Notes under the pieces: model-generated
What the model was told of the DNA's origin: nothing
Database searches by the model: none
What the model saw: the letters and a program-made list of their open reading frames with translations, nothing else
Shown here: piece after piece, positions 7,188 to 16,098 of the stretch
Layout: every line of letters starts with the position of its first letter
How positions within the stretch are numbered: position 1 is the stretch's first letter
Translations under genes and position numbers: made by a program
Source of the DNA: Nocardia caishijiensis NBRC 108228
Lineage (GTDB): Bacteria > Actinomycetota > Actinomycetes > Mycobacteriales > Mycobacteriaceae
Direction of reading: 5' to 3'
Assembly: GCF_001612825.1 (NCBI RefSeq)
Contig: NZ_BDBE01000040.1
Span: 166,122 to 230,121, forward strand
Length of the DNA: 64,000 bases

Positions 7188-8939
7188 ATGGCGGTTGCGG
7201 TCTTCTCCTCGCTGCGGGGCTATCGCCGGGGTTGGGTGCGTCCCGATGTGATCGCCGGACTCACGGTGTGGGCGGTGTTGGTACCCGAGGCGCTGGCCTA
7301 CGCCTCCATCGCGGGCGTGCCACCCGTGGTCGGACTGTACGCGGCGGTGCCCGCTCTGGTGCTCTACGCGCTGGCGGGCAGTTCGCGGCACCTGGTGGTC
7401 GGGCCGATGTCGGCGACCGCGGCGCTGTCGGCGGCGATCGTCGCCCCGCTGGCCGGTGCCGACGGCGGCCGCTACATCGCGTTGACCGCCGCCCTGGCGA
7501 TCTGCGCGGGCATCGTCGGCCTGCTCGCCGGGCTGGCTCGGCTGGGGTTCATCGCGAACTTCATCTCCGGACCGGTCCTGAAGGGGTTCATCGTCGGGCT
7601 GGCCCTCGTCATCATCATCGGTCAGGTACCCAAGCTGCTCGGACTGCACAAGCACGACGGCAACTTCTTCGAGCAAGCCTGGGGTGTGCTGCGCAACCTG
7701 GGCGGAATGGATTGGCGCACAACGATTATCGGGATCGCGAGTCTGGCTCTTGTGCTGGCGGTGCGGCACTGGCTGCCGATGGTGCCCGGCTCCCTGCTGG
7801 CCGTGGTGCTCGGGATCGCCGCCGTGCACGTGCTCGGTCTCGACGAGGAGGGTGTCGCCATCGTCGGGCACATCGACGCCGGTCTCCCCCGGCTCGGTCT
7901 GCCCGACGCGCTCTCGCTCGGCGACTATCTCGACCTGCTCGGTCCGGCGGTCGGCGTGATCCTGATCGGTTTCGCCGAGGGGCTCGGTGCCGCCAAAACC
8001 TATGCGGCCAAAGCGGGTTACCAGATCGACCCCGATCGGGAACTGCTCGGCCTCGGCGCCGCCAATCTGGGCTCCGGGATGAGTTCGGGCATGGTCGTCA
8101 ACGGCAGCTTGTCCAAGACCGCCGTCAACGGGGGCGCGGGGGCGAAGACACAGCTCAGCGGCCTGGTGGTGGCCGGGCTGACCATCCTCACGCTGCTGTT
8201 TCTCACCGGCCTGTTCGAAAAGCTGCCGGAGGCGACCCTCGCGGCGGTGGTGATCGCCGCGGTCGTCGAACTCGTCGATGTCCGCGCGTTGCGCAGGCTC
8301 TACGGGGTGTGGAACAGCCTGCTCGGCGGCATCTACGGACACGCCGCGCGCGCCGATTTCGTCGCCGCCATGGCGGCCCTGCTCGGTGTGCTGTTGTTCG
8401 ACACGCTGCCAGGACTGCTGATCGGTATCGGTGTCGCGGTTCTGTTGCTGGTCTACCGCGCCTCCCAACCGCACGTCGCCGAACTGGGCAGGGACGGTTC
8501 GCTCTGGGTGGACAGGGCCAGACACCCCGACCTGCCCACCCGCCCCGACCTGCTGGTGGTGCGGGTCGAATCCGGGCTGTTCTTCGCCAATGCCGACTTC
8601 GTGCGCGAACGCGTCGAGGCACTGTGCACGGACACGACGAAGTTGGTGGTGCTCGATGCCGAGACCTCGCCGTCCCTGGACGTCACCGCCGCCGACATGC
8701 TACTCGACCTGCGAAAAGAGCTGGCACGCAAACGCATCGACTTCCGCATCGCCCGCTCGGTGGCCCAGTTCGGGGCCGAACTCGGCTCCGCCGTCGAGGG
8801 CGCGACCCCCATCCGGGTGTACCCGACGGTCGCCGAGGCGGCGGCCGACCTCCCCGACTCAGGTCAGGACCACCGACGAGAGGCCGGGGGCGGCGATTCA
8901 CCCGAAGCGGGTGAGGCGCCACGGCCGCCTTCGATGTGA
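7188..8939 (+). CDS. SulP/SLC26-family anion transporter with STAS domain
   Basis: 583 residues. The membrane domain of about 400 residues opens with RPDVIAGLTVWAVLVPEALA, the classic SulP signature, and includes GFAEGLGAAKTYAAKAGY. A cytoplasmic STAS domain follows at about 435-545 (VRVESGLFFANADFVRERVE, then LVVLDAETSPSLDV). SulP proteins carry sulfate, bicarbonate or other anions. Substrate here is not set by sequence, but the next gene is an alkylsulfatase, which makes sulfate likely. The tail after the STAS domain is low-complexity and contains the dyad at 8898-8914. Start ATG 7188; the GTG at 7179 is an alternative. Confidence 0.88.
   Translation: MAVAVFSSLRGYRRGWVRPDVIAGLTVWAVLVPEALAYASIAGVPPVVGLYAAVPALVLYALAGSSRHLVVGPMSATAALSAAIVAPLAGADGGRYIALTAALAICAGIVGLLAGLARLGFIANFISGPVLKGFIVGLALVIIIGQVPKLLGLHKHDGNFFEQAWGVLRNLGGMDWRTTIIGIASLALVLAVRHWLPMVPGSLLAVVLGIAAVHVLGLDEEGVAIVGHIDAGLPRLGLPDALSLGDYLDLLGPAVGVILIGFAEGLGAAKTYAAKAGYQIDPDRELLGLGAANLGSGMSSGMVVNGSLSKTAVNGGAGAKTQLSGLVVAGLTILTLLFLTGLFEKLPEATLAAVVIAAVVELVDVRALRRLYGVWNSLLGGIYGHAARADFVAAMAALLGVLLFDTLPGLLIGIGVAVLLLVYRASQPHVAELGRDGSLWVDRARHPDLPTRPDLLVVRVESGLFFANADFVRERVEALCTDTTKLVVLDAETSPSLDVTAADMLLDLRKELARKRIDFRIARSVAQFGAELGSAVEGATPIRVYPTVAEAAADLPDSGQDHRREAGGGDSPEAGEAPRPPSM
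8898..8914. promoter_or_regulatory. TCACCC-N5-GGGTGA dyad, site 4
   Basis: TCACCC (8898-8903), spacer GAAGC, GGGTGA (8909-8914). Perfect arms, about 90 bases upstream of the alkylsulfatase start, inside the last codons of the SulP gene. On the minus strand it is followed by ATCGC exactly as in site 1. Location fits a promoter or operator for the sulfatase. Confidence 0.45.
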
Positions 8940-9003
8940 TGCTGCGGGAGCAGACCTCCGGCACATCGCTGGGAGAGGACCGAACGCAGGGGAAAGGGAT
9001 CCG

Positions 9004-10899
9004 ATGACCAGTCCGCGGGAAGCTTCCGAGAGCGTCGAGGCAGGCAACGCCGAGGCACTGCGCACGATGCCGTTCGGCGACACCAAGGACTTCGCGGACG
9101 CCGATCGCGGGTTCATCGCCGCGCTCGTCCCACCGGAGATCCGCAACGCGGACGGCGAGGTGGTGTGGGACTGCGCGTCGTTCTCCTTCCTCGACGACGA
9201 CTGCCCGCCGACGGTGCACCCGAGTTTGTGGCGGCAGTCGAAACTGACCGCCAAGCAGGGGCTGTACGAGGTCACCGACGGCATCTACCAGGTCCGAGGG
9301 CTCGATCTGTCGAACATGACACTGGTCGAAGGCGACTCGGGGGTGATCGTTGTCGATCCCCTCATCTCGGTGGAGACCGCGGCCGCCGGGCTGGCGCTGT
9401 ATCGCGAACACCGAGGTGATCGCCCGGTGGTCGGAGTCATCTACTCGCACTCCCACATCGACCACTTCGGTGGCGTCAAAGGGGTGACCACCCAGGCCGA
9501 CGTCGACGCGGGACGCTGCGTGATCGTCGCTCCCGCCGGGTTCACCGAGCACGCCGTCGAGGAGAACGTCTACGCGGGGACCGCCATGGCCCGGCGGGCG
9601 GCCTACATGTACGGCGCCGCACTGCCACGCGGACCGAGGGGCGCCGTCGGCGCGGGTCTCGGCCAGACCACCTCGACCGGTCTACCGAGCCTGATCACGC
9701 CGACGGAGTCGATCGACCACACCGGTCAGGCCGTCACCATCGACGGGGTGGCCATCGAATTCCAGATGACTCCCGGCACCGAGGCGCCCTCGGAGATGAA
9801 CTTCTACTTCCCCGCCCGGCGCGCGCTGTGCGTGGCCGAGAACGCCACGCACACCCTGCACAATCTGCTCACCCTGCGCGGTGCCCTGGTGCGCGATCCC
9901 CACGTGTGGTCGAAGTACCTCACCGAGGCGATCAACCGCTATGCCGCAAGGACCGACGTGGTGTTCGCCTCGCACCACTGGCCGACCTGGGGCACCGAAC
10001 GGCTCACCGAGTACCTGTCGATCCAGCGCGACCTCTACGGCTACCTGCACGACCAGACCCTGCGCTGGATCAACAAGGGCGCCACCGGAACCGAGATCGC
10101 CGAAGACTTCCCCCTGCCCCCGGCGCTGACGGACAACTGGTCGGCCCACGGCTACTACGGGTCGATCAGTCACAACGTCAAAGCGATCTATCAGCGCTAC
10201 ATGGGCTGGTTCGACGGCAACCCGGCCGACCTGTGGCAGCACAGCACCGTCGAGTCGGCTGTCCGGCACGTGGACTTCATGGGCGGCGCCGACGAGGTCG
10301 TCGCCAAAGCGCGCAAGTCCTTCGCCGACGGCGACTTCCGCTGGGCCGCCCAGGTACTGAACTACGTGATCTTCGCCGAACCGGACAACGCCGAGGCCAA
10401 GGCGTTGCAGGCCGATACCCTCGAACAGCTCGGCTACGGTTGCGAGAACGGCACCTGGCGCAACTTCTTCCTGATGGGCGCCTACGAATTGCGCAACGGC
10501 GGGATCGGCACTCCGACCGTCGCGGCCGCCCCCGACCTCATGAACCAGCTGACCGTCGAGCAGGTCTTCGATGCCGTCGCGCTCCTGATCGACGGGCCGC
10601 GTGCCTGGTCGGCCGACATCGTCGTGGACTGGCGGATCACCGACACCGGCGTGGTGCACCGCACTCACCTGCGCAACGGCCTGCTGGTCCACTTCGATGT
10701 CGACACCGACCTCCCACCCGCGCCGACGACCTTCGCCCTCAGCGCCGCCGACCTGGGCAGCGCGCTGCTCGCCGGTGGCGACCTGGCCGCGATGATCGCG
10801 ACCGGCCAGGTCACCGTCGAGGGCAACGCGGGCGCGCTGACCGAACTGGTCGGCTACCTCGACGCCCCCGACCCGGACTTCGCCATCGTCACTCCCTGA
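9004..10899 (+). CDS. Alkyl/aryl sulfatase, metallo-beta-lactamase fold (SdsA1/BDS1-like)
   Basis: 631 residues from ATG 9004, which has AGGGGAAAGGG upstream; the open frame runs further 5' only through the SulP gene's antiphase. The zinc motif SHSHIDHFGG sits near residues 148-157, followed by the metal-site segment ENATHTLHN and the HHWPTWG motif. The dimerisation helices (FMGGADEVVAKARKSFADGD) and the C-terminal SCP2-like domain (about 515-631) complete the alkylsulfatase architecture. It hydrolyses primary or secondary alkyl sulfates such as SDS to alcohol and sulfate. I see no export signal, so it is probably cytoplasmic. Its neighbour SulP could move sulfate. Confidence 0.88.
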   Translation: MTSPREASESVEAGNAEALRTMPFGDTKDFADADRGFIAALVPPEIRNADGEVVWDCASFSFLDDDCPPTVHPSLWRQSKLTAKQGLYEVTDGIYQVRGLDLSNMTLVEGDSGVIVVDPLISVETAAAGLALYREHRGDRPVVGVIYSHSHIDHFGGVKGVTTQADVDAGRCVIVAPAGFTEHAVEENVYAGTAMARRAAYMYGAALPRGPRGAVGAGLGQTTSTGLPSLITPTESIDHTGQAVTIDGVAIEFQMTPGTEAPSEMNFYFPARRALCVAENATHTLHNLLTLRGALVRDPHVWSKYLTEAINRYAARTDVVFASHHWPTWGTERLTEYLSIQRDLYGYLHDQTLRWINKGATGTEIAEDFPLPPALTDNWSAHGYYGSISHNVKAIYQRYMGWFDGNPADLWQHSTVESAVRHVDFMGGADEVVAKARKSFADGDFRWAAQVLNYVIFAEPDNAEAKALQADTLEQLGYGCENGTWRNFFLMGAYELRNGGIGTPTVAAAPDLMNQLTVEQVFDAVALLIDGPRAWSADIVVDWRITDTGVVHRTHLRNGLLVHFDVDTDLPPAPTTFALSAADLGSALLAGGDLAAMIATGQVTVEGNAGALTELVGYLDAPDPDFAIVTP

Positions 10900-10908
10900 G
10901 CGGCGAGC

Positions 10909-11763
10909 TCAGGACTGCGGCGGGTCGACGAAGATGTCATATTCGAGAGCGTCACCACCGCCGTAGCCGGAGAAGTCGGTTTGGCCCTCGGCGCGCAGCA
11001 CCTCCACGTCCAGGAAGGTGTTGCCGGTGACCGTTCGCGCGTCCTTGCCGAGGATCGCCACCGCCGCGTCGGCCACGATCTGCGGGGTGCGGGCCTTGGC
11101 GATCGCCTCGTCGCCGCCGAGCAGGTTCTGTACCGCGGCGGTGGCGATGAGTGTCTCGGGCCACAGGCAGTTCGCGGCGACCCCGTGCTCGGCGTACTCG
11201 GCCGCCCAACCGAGCGTCAACAGGGACATGCCGTACTTCGCCACCATGTAGGCGGGGTGGGCGCCCAGCCAGGCGGGCGCGAGATTCAACGGGGGCGACA
11301 GGCTCAGGATGTGCGCGTTGTCGCTGCGGCGCAGGTGCGGCAAGCAGGCGCTGGTGAGCAGGTAGGTGCCGCGCACCTGGATCTGCTGCATGAGATCGAA
11401 CCGCTTGACCGGCAACTCTTCGGTCGGGGCGAGCGCGATGGCCGACGCGTTGTTGACGCAGTAGTCGATGCCGCCGAACCGTTCCACGGTCCGGCGCACC
11501 GCGTCGGCGACCGACGCTTCGTCGCGGACGTCGCCGACCACCGCCAGCGCTTGCCCGCCAGCGGCCTCGATCTCGGCCGCCGCCGTGTGGATGGTGCCGG
11601 GCAGCCGTGGGTCGGGCACATCGGTCTTGGCCAGCAGTGCGATGTTGGCGCCCTGGCGCGCGGCGGCGAGGGCGATGGCCAGCCCGATGCCTCGACTGCC
11701 TCCCGACATGATCATCGTGCGTCCGGCCAACGGGGTGGAAGATGTCGTCATGCTCAGCGACAT
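10909..11763 (-). CDS. SDR-family oxidoreductase (HSDL2-like)
   Basis: 284 residues. The Rossmann motif GGSRGIGLAIA is near residue 20, NNASAI at about 107-112, and YMVAK (Tyr/Lys catalytic pair) at about 170. The unusual insertion LLAKTDVPDPRLPGTIHTAA is typical of the hydroxysteroid-dehydrogenase-like protein 2 subgroup. It reduces or oxidises a carbonyl/hydroxyl with NAD(P); substrate unknown, lipid or steroid likely. ATG 11763 is taken as start; ATG 11751 is an alternative. Divergent from a PaaX-family regulator, which is its likely controller. Confidence 0.85.
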   Translation of the reverse strand: MSLSMTTSSTPLAGRTMIMSGGSRGIGLAIALAAARQGANIALLAKTDVPDPRLPGTIHTAAAEIEAAGGQALAVVGDVRDEASVADAVRRTVERFGGIDYCVNNASAIALAPTEELPVKRFDLMQQIQVRGTYLLTSACLPHLRRSDNAHILSLSPPLNLAPAWLGAHPAYMVAKYGMSLLTLGWAAEYAEHGVAANCLWPETLIATAAVQNLLGGDEAIAKARTPQIVADAAVAILGKDARTVTGNTFLDVEVLRAEGQTDFSGYGGGDALEYDIFVDPPQS

Positions 11764-11802
11764 TACATATCCAGAACAGTTGTAGCAATAGTGAAATATG
11801 TA
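11764..11802. promoter_or_regulatory. Compact divergent promoter between the SDR and PaaX genes
   Basis: Only 34 bases separate the two outermost start codons. The stretch is AT-rich and framed by a perfect 7-base inverted repeat, TACATAT (11764-11770) and ATATGTA (11796-11802), 25 bases apart. The right arm covers the first ATG of the PaaX gene. Such a short space implies overlapping promoters and leaderless or near-leaderless transcripts, and a good place for a regulator to hit both genes. Confidence 0.4.
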
Positions 11803-12544
11803 CACTCGAGCCGTGAAATCCGATGTCACCGGCGCCGACGTGCGGATCCGCCCGGTGTCGGCGCGATCGGCGCTGATCCGCATCCTCATCGCGGCCGACT
11901 CCCCGACGATGACCGCACACCAGATCTGCGCCGCCACGACCGCCGCCGGATACCCCGAGGCCACGGTGCGCGTCGCGGTGTCGCGCATGGTCGCGGCGGG
12001 TGACCTCGTGCGCGCGAACCGCGTCTACACCCTGGCCCCACACCTGCGTGCCCGACGCGACGATCTCCTGGCGCCCCCGACGGTGCCGTGGCAGGGCGAT
12101 TGGGAACAGGTCGTCATCACCGCGACCGGGCGGTCCGCCGCCGACCGCGCGGCACTGCGTGCGAGATTGCTCTCGCTGCGCCTGGGCGAACTGCGCGAAG
12201 GCGTCTGGATGCGCCCGGCCAACCTCGCGCGCGACCTGCGCGACCTCGATGACACCACCCTCGCGCTGCGGCTGCGCGCGGTGGACGACCCGGCCGCGCT
12301 GTGTGCTCGGCTGTGGCCGCTGACCGACATCGCCGACCGCGCCCGTACGCTGCTCGCGGTCATCGGCACCACCGACGGCGATGCCCGATTCACGGCCGTG
12401 TGCGCGGGTTTGGATCTGCTCACCACCGACCCCGCACTGCCCGCCGACCTGCTCCCCACGCACTGGGCGGTCGACGCACTCCGCGACGCGACGACGTCGT
12501 ATCTGCGGTGGTTCCAGGAACTGAGTCGCGCCAGCGAGGACTGA
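11798..12544 (+). CDS. PaaX-family transcriptional regulator
   Basis: 248 residues. An N-terminal winged helix (about 20-80: SALIRILIAADSPTMTAHQI, then EATVRVAVSRMVAAGDLVR) is followed by the PaaX middle domain and the C-terminal helix bundle (ARLWPLTDIADRARTL, then HWAVDALRDA). PaaX represses phenylacetate-degradation genes in response to phenylacetyl-CoA. No paa genes are in the window, so the ligand here may be another acyl-CoA. ATG 11798 gives MYTRAVKSD; a GTG at 11813 is an equally possible start. Divergent from the HSDL2-like SDR, probably its target. Confidence 0.8.
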   Translation: MYTRAVKSDVTGADVRIRPVSARSALIRILIAADSPTMTAHQICAATTAAGYPEATVRVAVSRMVAAGDLVRANRVYTLAPHLRARRDDLLAPPTVPWQGDWEQVVITATGRSAADRAALRARLLSLRLGELREGVWMRPANLARDLRDLDDTTLALRLRAVDDPAALCARLWPLTDIADRARTLLAVIGTTDGDARFTAVCAGLDLLTTDPALPADLLPTHWAVDALRDATTSYLRWFQELSRASED

Positions 12545-12688
12545 CACGCGGCGGCACTCCCCCGCGCGGCCTTCGTGCTCGGCCACGACAGCGTTGGTGA
12601 TCCGGCACAATTCCGCGCGGGTCTGCCTGTGAGAACCGCGGCGACAGCAGAGAATGCCGCAGAGGGTATCGCGGGAGAAGAGGCACCC

Positions 12689-14071
12689 ATGGCAGACAAG
12701 CAGGTACCGACCGGACGGCTGTCCCGCAGCGCGCGGCTGGGTCGATTGGCCGCGGGGCAGGCGGCACGCGGGCTCGGCACCCGGTTGGCGATGATCGGGC
12801 GAACCGAACAGGCGCGCCGCACACTGGCCGAACGGTCGACGCTGCAAGCGGCCCAGCAGATCGTCACCGTGCTGGGCGGAATGAAGGGCGCGGCCATGAA
12901 ATTGGGACAGATGGCCTCGGTCCTGGATCTGGACCTGATCCCGGAAGAACACCGGGAGATGTTCCGTACGAAGCTGGCGAGTCTGCGTGACAGCGCGCCC
13001 GAGGTGCCCTTCGCCGACATGCGCGCGGTGATCGAACAGGACCTCGGCAGGCTGAGCCGGGTGTTCGCCGATTTCGACCAGGAACCGGTGGCGGCCGCCT
13101 CGATCGGCCAGGTGTACCGCGCGCGGCTGCGCGACGGGCGGGTGGTGGCGGTGAAGGTGAAGTACCCCGGCGTGGATCGCGCCGTGCACGCCGACATGCG
13201 CAATCTCGAGTTCTTCAGCGGGCTGTGGAAGTCGTTTCTGCCCTCGGCCGCCGATACCGAGGTGCTCGCCGAGATCTCCGGCAATATCGTCGCCGAGCTG
13301 GACTACCGGCGCGAGGCGGTCAACCAGCACCGGGTCGCCACGCGCTACCGCGGCCACCCGTTCATCCTGGTCCCCGACGCCGTCGGGGAGTTCTGCGCCG
13401 ACAACGTCCTGGTCACCGAGTTCGTCGACGGCATCTCCTTCGACCAGATCCGCCACCTGCCCGCCACGCGCCGCGATCGAATCGGTGAACTGGTGTACCG
13501 CTTCTACCTCACCGGCATGTTCCGCGACGGGGAGTACTGCGCGGACCCGCATCCGGGCAATGTGCTGCTCGCCGACGACGGCCGCGTCGGCTTCGTCGAT
13601 TTCGGCCTGTACAACACGATCGAGCGCGCCGATCTCGAATTCGAGCGGCAGGTGATCCGCGCGGCCCACCGCTACGACAGCGACGAGGTGTTCCGGCGTT
13701 GGTCGGAGCGGGGCATCATCGCCCCGGATTCGCCGGTGACGCCGGAGTCGGTGCTCGAATACGTGTGGGCGGCCTCGGGCTGGCATCTGATCGATGAGGA
13801 GATCACTCTCACCCCGGAGATCGCCACCAGCGCGGTCGTGCTCGCCACCGACCCGCGCGCGGCGCAGCGGCGCGAGGTACGCCACCTGCTGTTGCCACCC
13901 GAACACGTCTTCTCCCGCCGCGCCGACCTTTTCACCCTCACCGCGCTCGGTCAGCTCGAGGCGACCCAGAACTGGCATCGCCTGGCCCGCGAATGGCTCT
14001 ACGACGAACCACCGGCCACCGAGATCGGTCGCGAGATCGAGGCCTGGCGGCACACGGTCACCAACGCCTGA
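12689..14071 (+). CDS. AarF/UbiB (ABC1) family atypical kinase
   Basis: 460 residues. The diagnostic KxGQ motif is in MKGAAMKLGQMASVLDLDL (around residues 65-83). A-rich loop and lysine are in AAASIGQVYRARL and VVAVKVKYPG, catalytic loop in CADPHPGNVLL and metal motif in VGFVDFG. Family members are atypical kinases/ATPases that support isoprenoid-quinone or lipid metabolism. Actinobacteria use menaquinone, so a ubiquinone role is unlikely. ATG 12689 has GGGAGAAGAGG just upstream and is preferred over an open extension reaching 12575. No clear operon partner. Confidence 0.85.
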   Translation: MADKQVPTGRLSRSARLGRLAAGQAARGLGTRLAMIGRTEQARRTLAERSTLQAAQQIVTVLGGMKGAAMKLGQMASVLDLDLIPEEHREMFRTKLASLRDSAPEVPFADMRAVIEQDLGRLSRVFADFDQEPVAAASIGQVYRARLRDGRVVAVKVKYPGVDRAVHADMRNLEFFSGLWKSFLPSAADTEVLAEISGNIVAELDYRREAVNQHRVATRYRGHPFILVPDAVGEFCADNVLVTEFVDGISFDQIRHLPATRRDRIGELVYRFYLTGMFRDGEYCADPHPGNVLLADDGRVGFVDFGLYNTIERADLEFERQVIRAAHRYDSDEVFRRWSERGIIAPDSPVTPESVLEYVWAASGWHLIDEEITLTPEIATSAVVLATDPRAAQRREVRHLLLPPEHVFSRRADLFTLTALGQLEATQNWHRLAREWLYDEPPATEIGREIEAWRHTVTNA

Positions 14072-14172
14072 GATGGTGGGTTTCATGAACAACCACAGTC
14101 GGGGTGGGATTTCGGCACAAAGAGCGAAACGTATGCCGCACTGAGCACCGGGCGCGCACCTACGTTCGCCCG

Positions 14173-16098
14173 ATGTTCTCCGTACGGCTCGGCGTTCGCA
14201 CCCGAATCCTCGCGATCGCACTCATCCCAAGCCTCACCCTGCTCGGCCTCGGCCTGCTCACCGCGGGCAACCTGATCCGCGACAGTTACCAGGTCCGCGA
14301 GTGGATGGACGATCTCGAACAGATCCGTCCCGCCGCGTCCGAACTCGGCGCCGCCGCCCAGGCCGAGCGCGTGCTGTCGCTGCGCAGACTCACCACCGGC
14401 GAGACCGTGCCGGAACTGGTTTCGGCGCGGGCGCGGGTCGACCGAGGATTCGACGCGCTGGTGCGCGCCGATGCGCGCCGACACGAGCCGTCACCCCACA
14501 TTCCGGCCGCGCACGCGAAGTTCCAGGCGTCGATCACCGAGGTGCGGGCCGGAATCGATGGCCGTACGCTCGCGCCGGTCGAGGTGTACCGATACTTCAA
14601 CGCGCCGTTCGCGTTGTTCCACACCGGTTTCCAGCGTGCTCAGCAGGTGGCACCCGACCCGCTGTTCGCCACGCGGATCTCCGAGGCCGTGCGGCTGCTC
14701 GCCGCGACGGAAGCGATGTCGCGCGGCAATGCGATGGGTGTCGCGCTCTGGGGTTCGGACGGGCGGGCGTTCCCGGTCGAGGATTTCACCACGCAGGTGG
14801 GGTTCTACAAGGCCGAGATCGCCCAGTTGATCACCGAATTCGGCGAGCCGCGCAACCGGCTGCTCACCGAGATCGTCGCGTCCCCTGCGTGGCAGCGAGT
14901 TTCGGCGATGGAGTCGGCGCTGACCCAGCGGCTCGCCGCCCCCGATCGGACCCGGACACCGGAGCCGCCGCTGACACTGCCGCGGTGGCAGGACGCGGCC
15001 ACCGAGGTCAACACGAAACTCTTCGCCGCCTACGCCGAACATCTCGACCGCGCCCGGGGCACCGCCATCGAGGCCGCGCAACGCACCGAACGGTCCGCCT
15101 GGATCACGGGTGCCGTCGTGCTGGTGGGCAGCGTGGTCGCGATGCTCGTCGCGGTGGTGCTGGCCGATCGCATCATCCGCCGACTGCGGCGCCTGCGCGA
15201 CGCCACGCTCACGGTGGCCGACACCGAACTGCCCCGCGCGATCCGGCGGGCGAAAGCCGGGGAGAGTACCGAACTCGCTCCCGTCCTCGACTTCGGCACC
15301 GATGAGATCGGCGCGGTGGCCACCGCTTTCGAACAGGCCGCGAAGGTCGCGGTCGGCGCGGCGGTCGAGGAGGCGCGCACCAGGGAGGGCGTGCGGTCGG
15401 TGTTCGTCAATATCGCCCATCGCAGTCAGGTGGTGGTGCACCGTCAGCTCGAGATCCTGGACGAGGCCGAGAGCAGACAGCAGGACCCGGCCCTGCTCGA
15501 GGTGTACTTCCAGCTCGACCACCTCGCGACCCGCGCGCGCCGCAATGCCGAGAACCTGTTGATCCTCGGCGGCAGCAGGCCGGGGCGCCGCTGGACCACG
15601 TCGGTGCCACTGCTCGACGTGCTGCGTAGCGCGGTGGGTGAGACGAAAGACTATGTGCGCGTGCGGGTCAGCGGGGTGCCCGAGGCGCGCGTGCGCGGAA
15701 CCGCCGTGGCCGATCTGATCCATCTGATCGCCGAACTGGTCGACAACGCCACCGCCTACTCCCCGCCGACCACAATGGTCGAGGTCACCGCCGGTGTGGT
15801 CGGCAAGGGTGTGGCGGTCGAGGTGACCGACCAGGGCATCGGCCTCACCGACACCGAACTCGAGCGGTACAACACCCTGCTCGCCGCCCCACCGGACTTC
15901 GGGTTCGCCACGTTGTCGCGCGATTCGCGGATGGGTTTGTTCGTCGTCGCCCAGCTCGCGAGTACCCACGCGGTGTCGGTGCGGTTGACCGACTCACCGT
16001 ACGGCGGGGTGCGCGCCATCGTGCTCGTCCCGACCACCCTCATCGACGGACCCCAGCCCACCGTCGCCGACCCCGGCACACGGACCGTGTCCCGGTGA
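14173..16098 (+). CDS. Nitrate/sulfonate-sensor-type histidine kinase, conservon CvnA-like
   Basis: 641 residues. TM1 is at about 12-32, then an extracytoplasmic helical NIT-type sensor of about 275 residues, TM2 at about 312-335 (ITGAVVLVGSVVAMLVAVVL), a HAMP-like linker, and a DHp-like segment (NIAHRSQVVVHRQLEIL). The HATPase domain follows with the N box in ELVDNATAYSPP and the G1 box in DQGIGL. This is the layout of CvnA proteins, normally the first gene of a four-gene conservon with roadblock/LC7, DUF742 and small GTPase genes. None of those follow here. Start ATG 14173; the stop overlaps the next gene's GTG. Likely senses a small ligand outside the membrane. Confidence 0.85.
   Translation: MFSVRLGVRTRILAIALIPSLTLLGLGLLTAGNLIRDSYQVREWMDDLEQIRPAASELGAAAQAERVLSLRRLTTGETVPELVSARARVDRGFDALVRADARRHEPSPHIPAAHAKFQASITEVRAGIDGRTLAPVEVYRYFNAPFALFHTGFQRAQQVAPDPLFATRISEAVRLLAATEAMSRGNAMGVALWGSDGRAFPVEDFTTQVGFYKAEIAQLITEFGEPRNRLLTEIVASPAWQRVSAMESALTQRLAAPDRTRTPEPPLTLPRWQDAATEVNTKLFAAYAEHLDRARGTAIEAAQRTERSAWITGAVVLVGSVVAMLVAVVLADRIIRRLRRLRDATLTVADTELPRAIRRAKAGESTELAPVLDFGTDEIGAVATAFEQAAKVAVGAAVEEARTREGVRSVFVNIAHRSQVVVHRQLEILDEAESRQQDPALLEVYFQLDHLATRARRNAENLLILGGSRPGRRWTTSVPLLDVLRSAVGETKDYVRVRVSGVPEARVRGTAVADLIHLIAELVDNATAYSPPTTMVEVTAGVVGKGVAVEVTDQGIGLTDTELERYNTLLAAPPDFGFATLSRDSRMGLFVVAQLASTHAVSVRLTDSPYGGVRAIVLVPTTLIDGPQPTVADPGTRTVSR

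Noticed and set aside
5850..8525. 891-codon open frame on the minus strand
   Set aside because: It is antisense to the SHOCT, GAP and SulP genes, rich in His, Gln, Arg and Asp, and has no family motif. Long antisense frames are common in high-GC DNA.
10952..14221. 1089-codon open frame on the minus strand
   Set aside because: It lies opposite the PaaX and AarF genes and out of frame with the SDR. No domain is visible.
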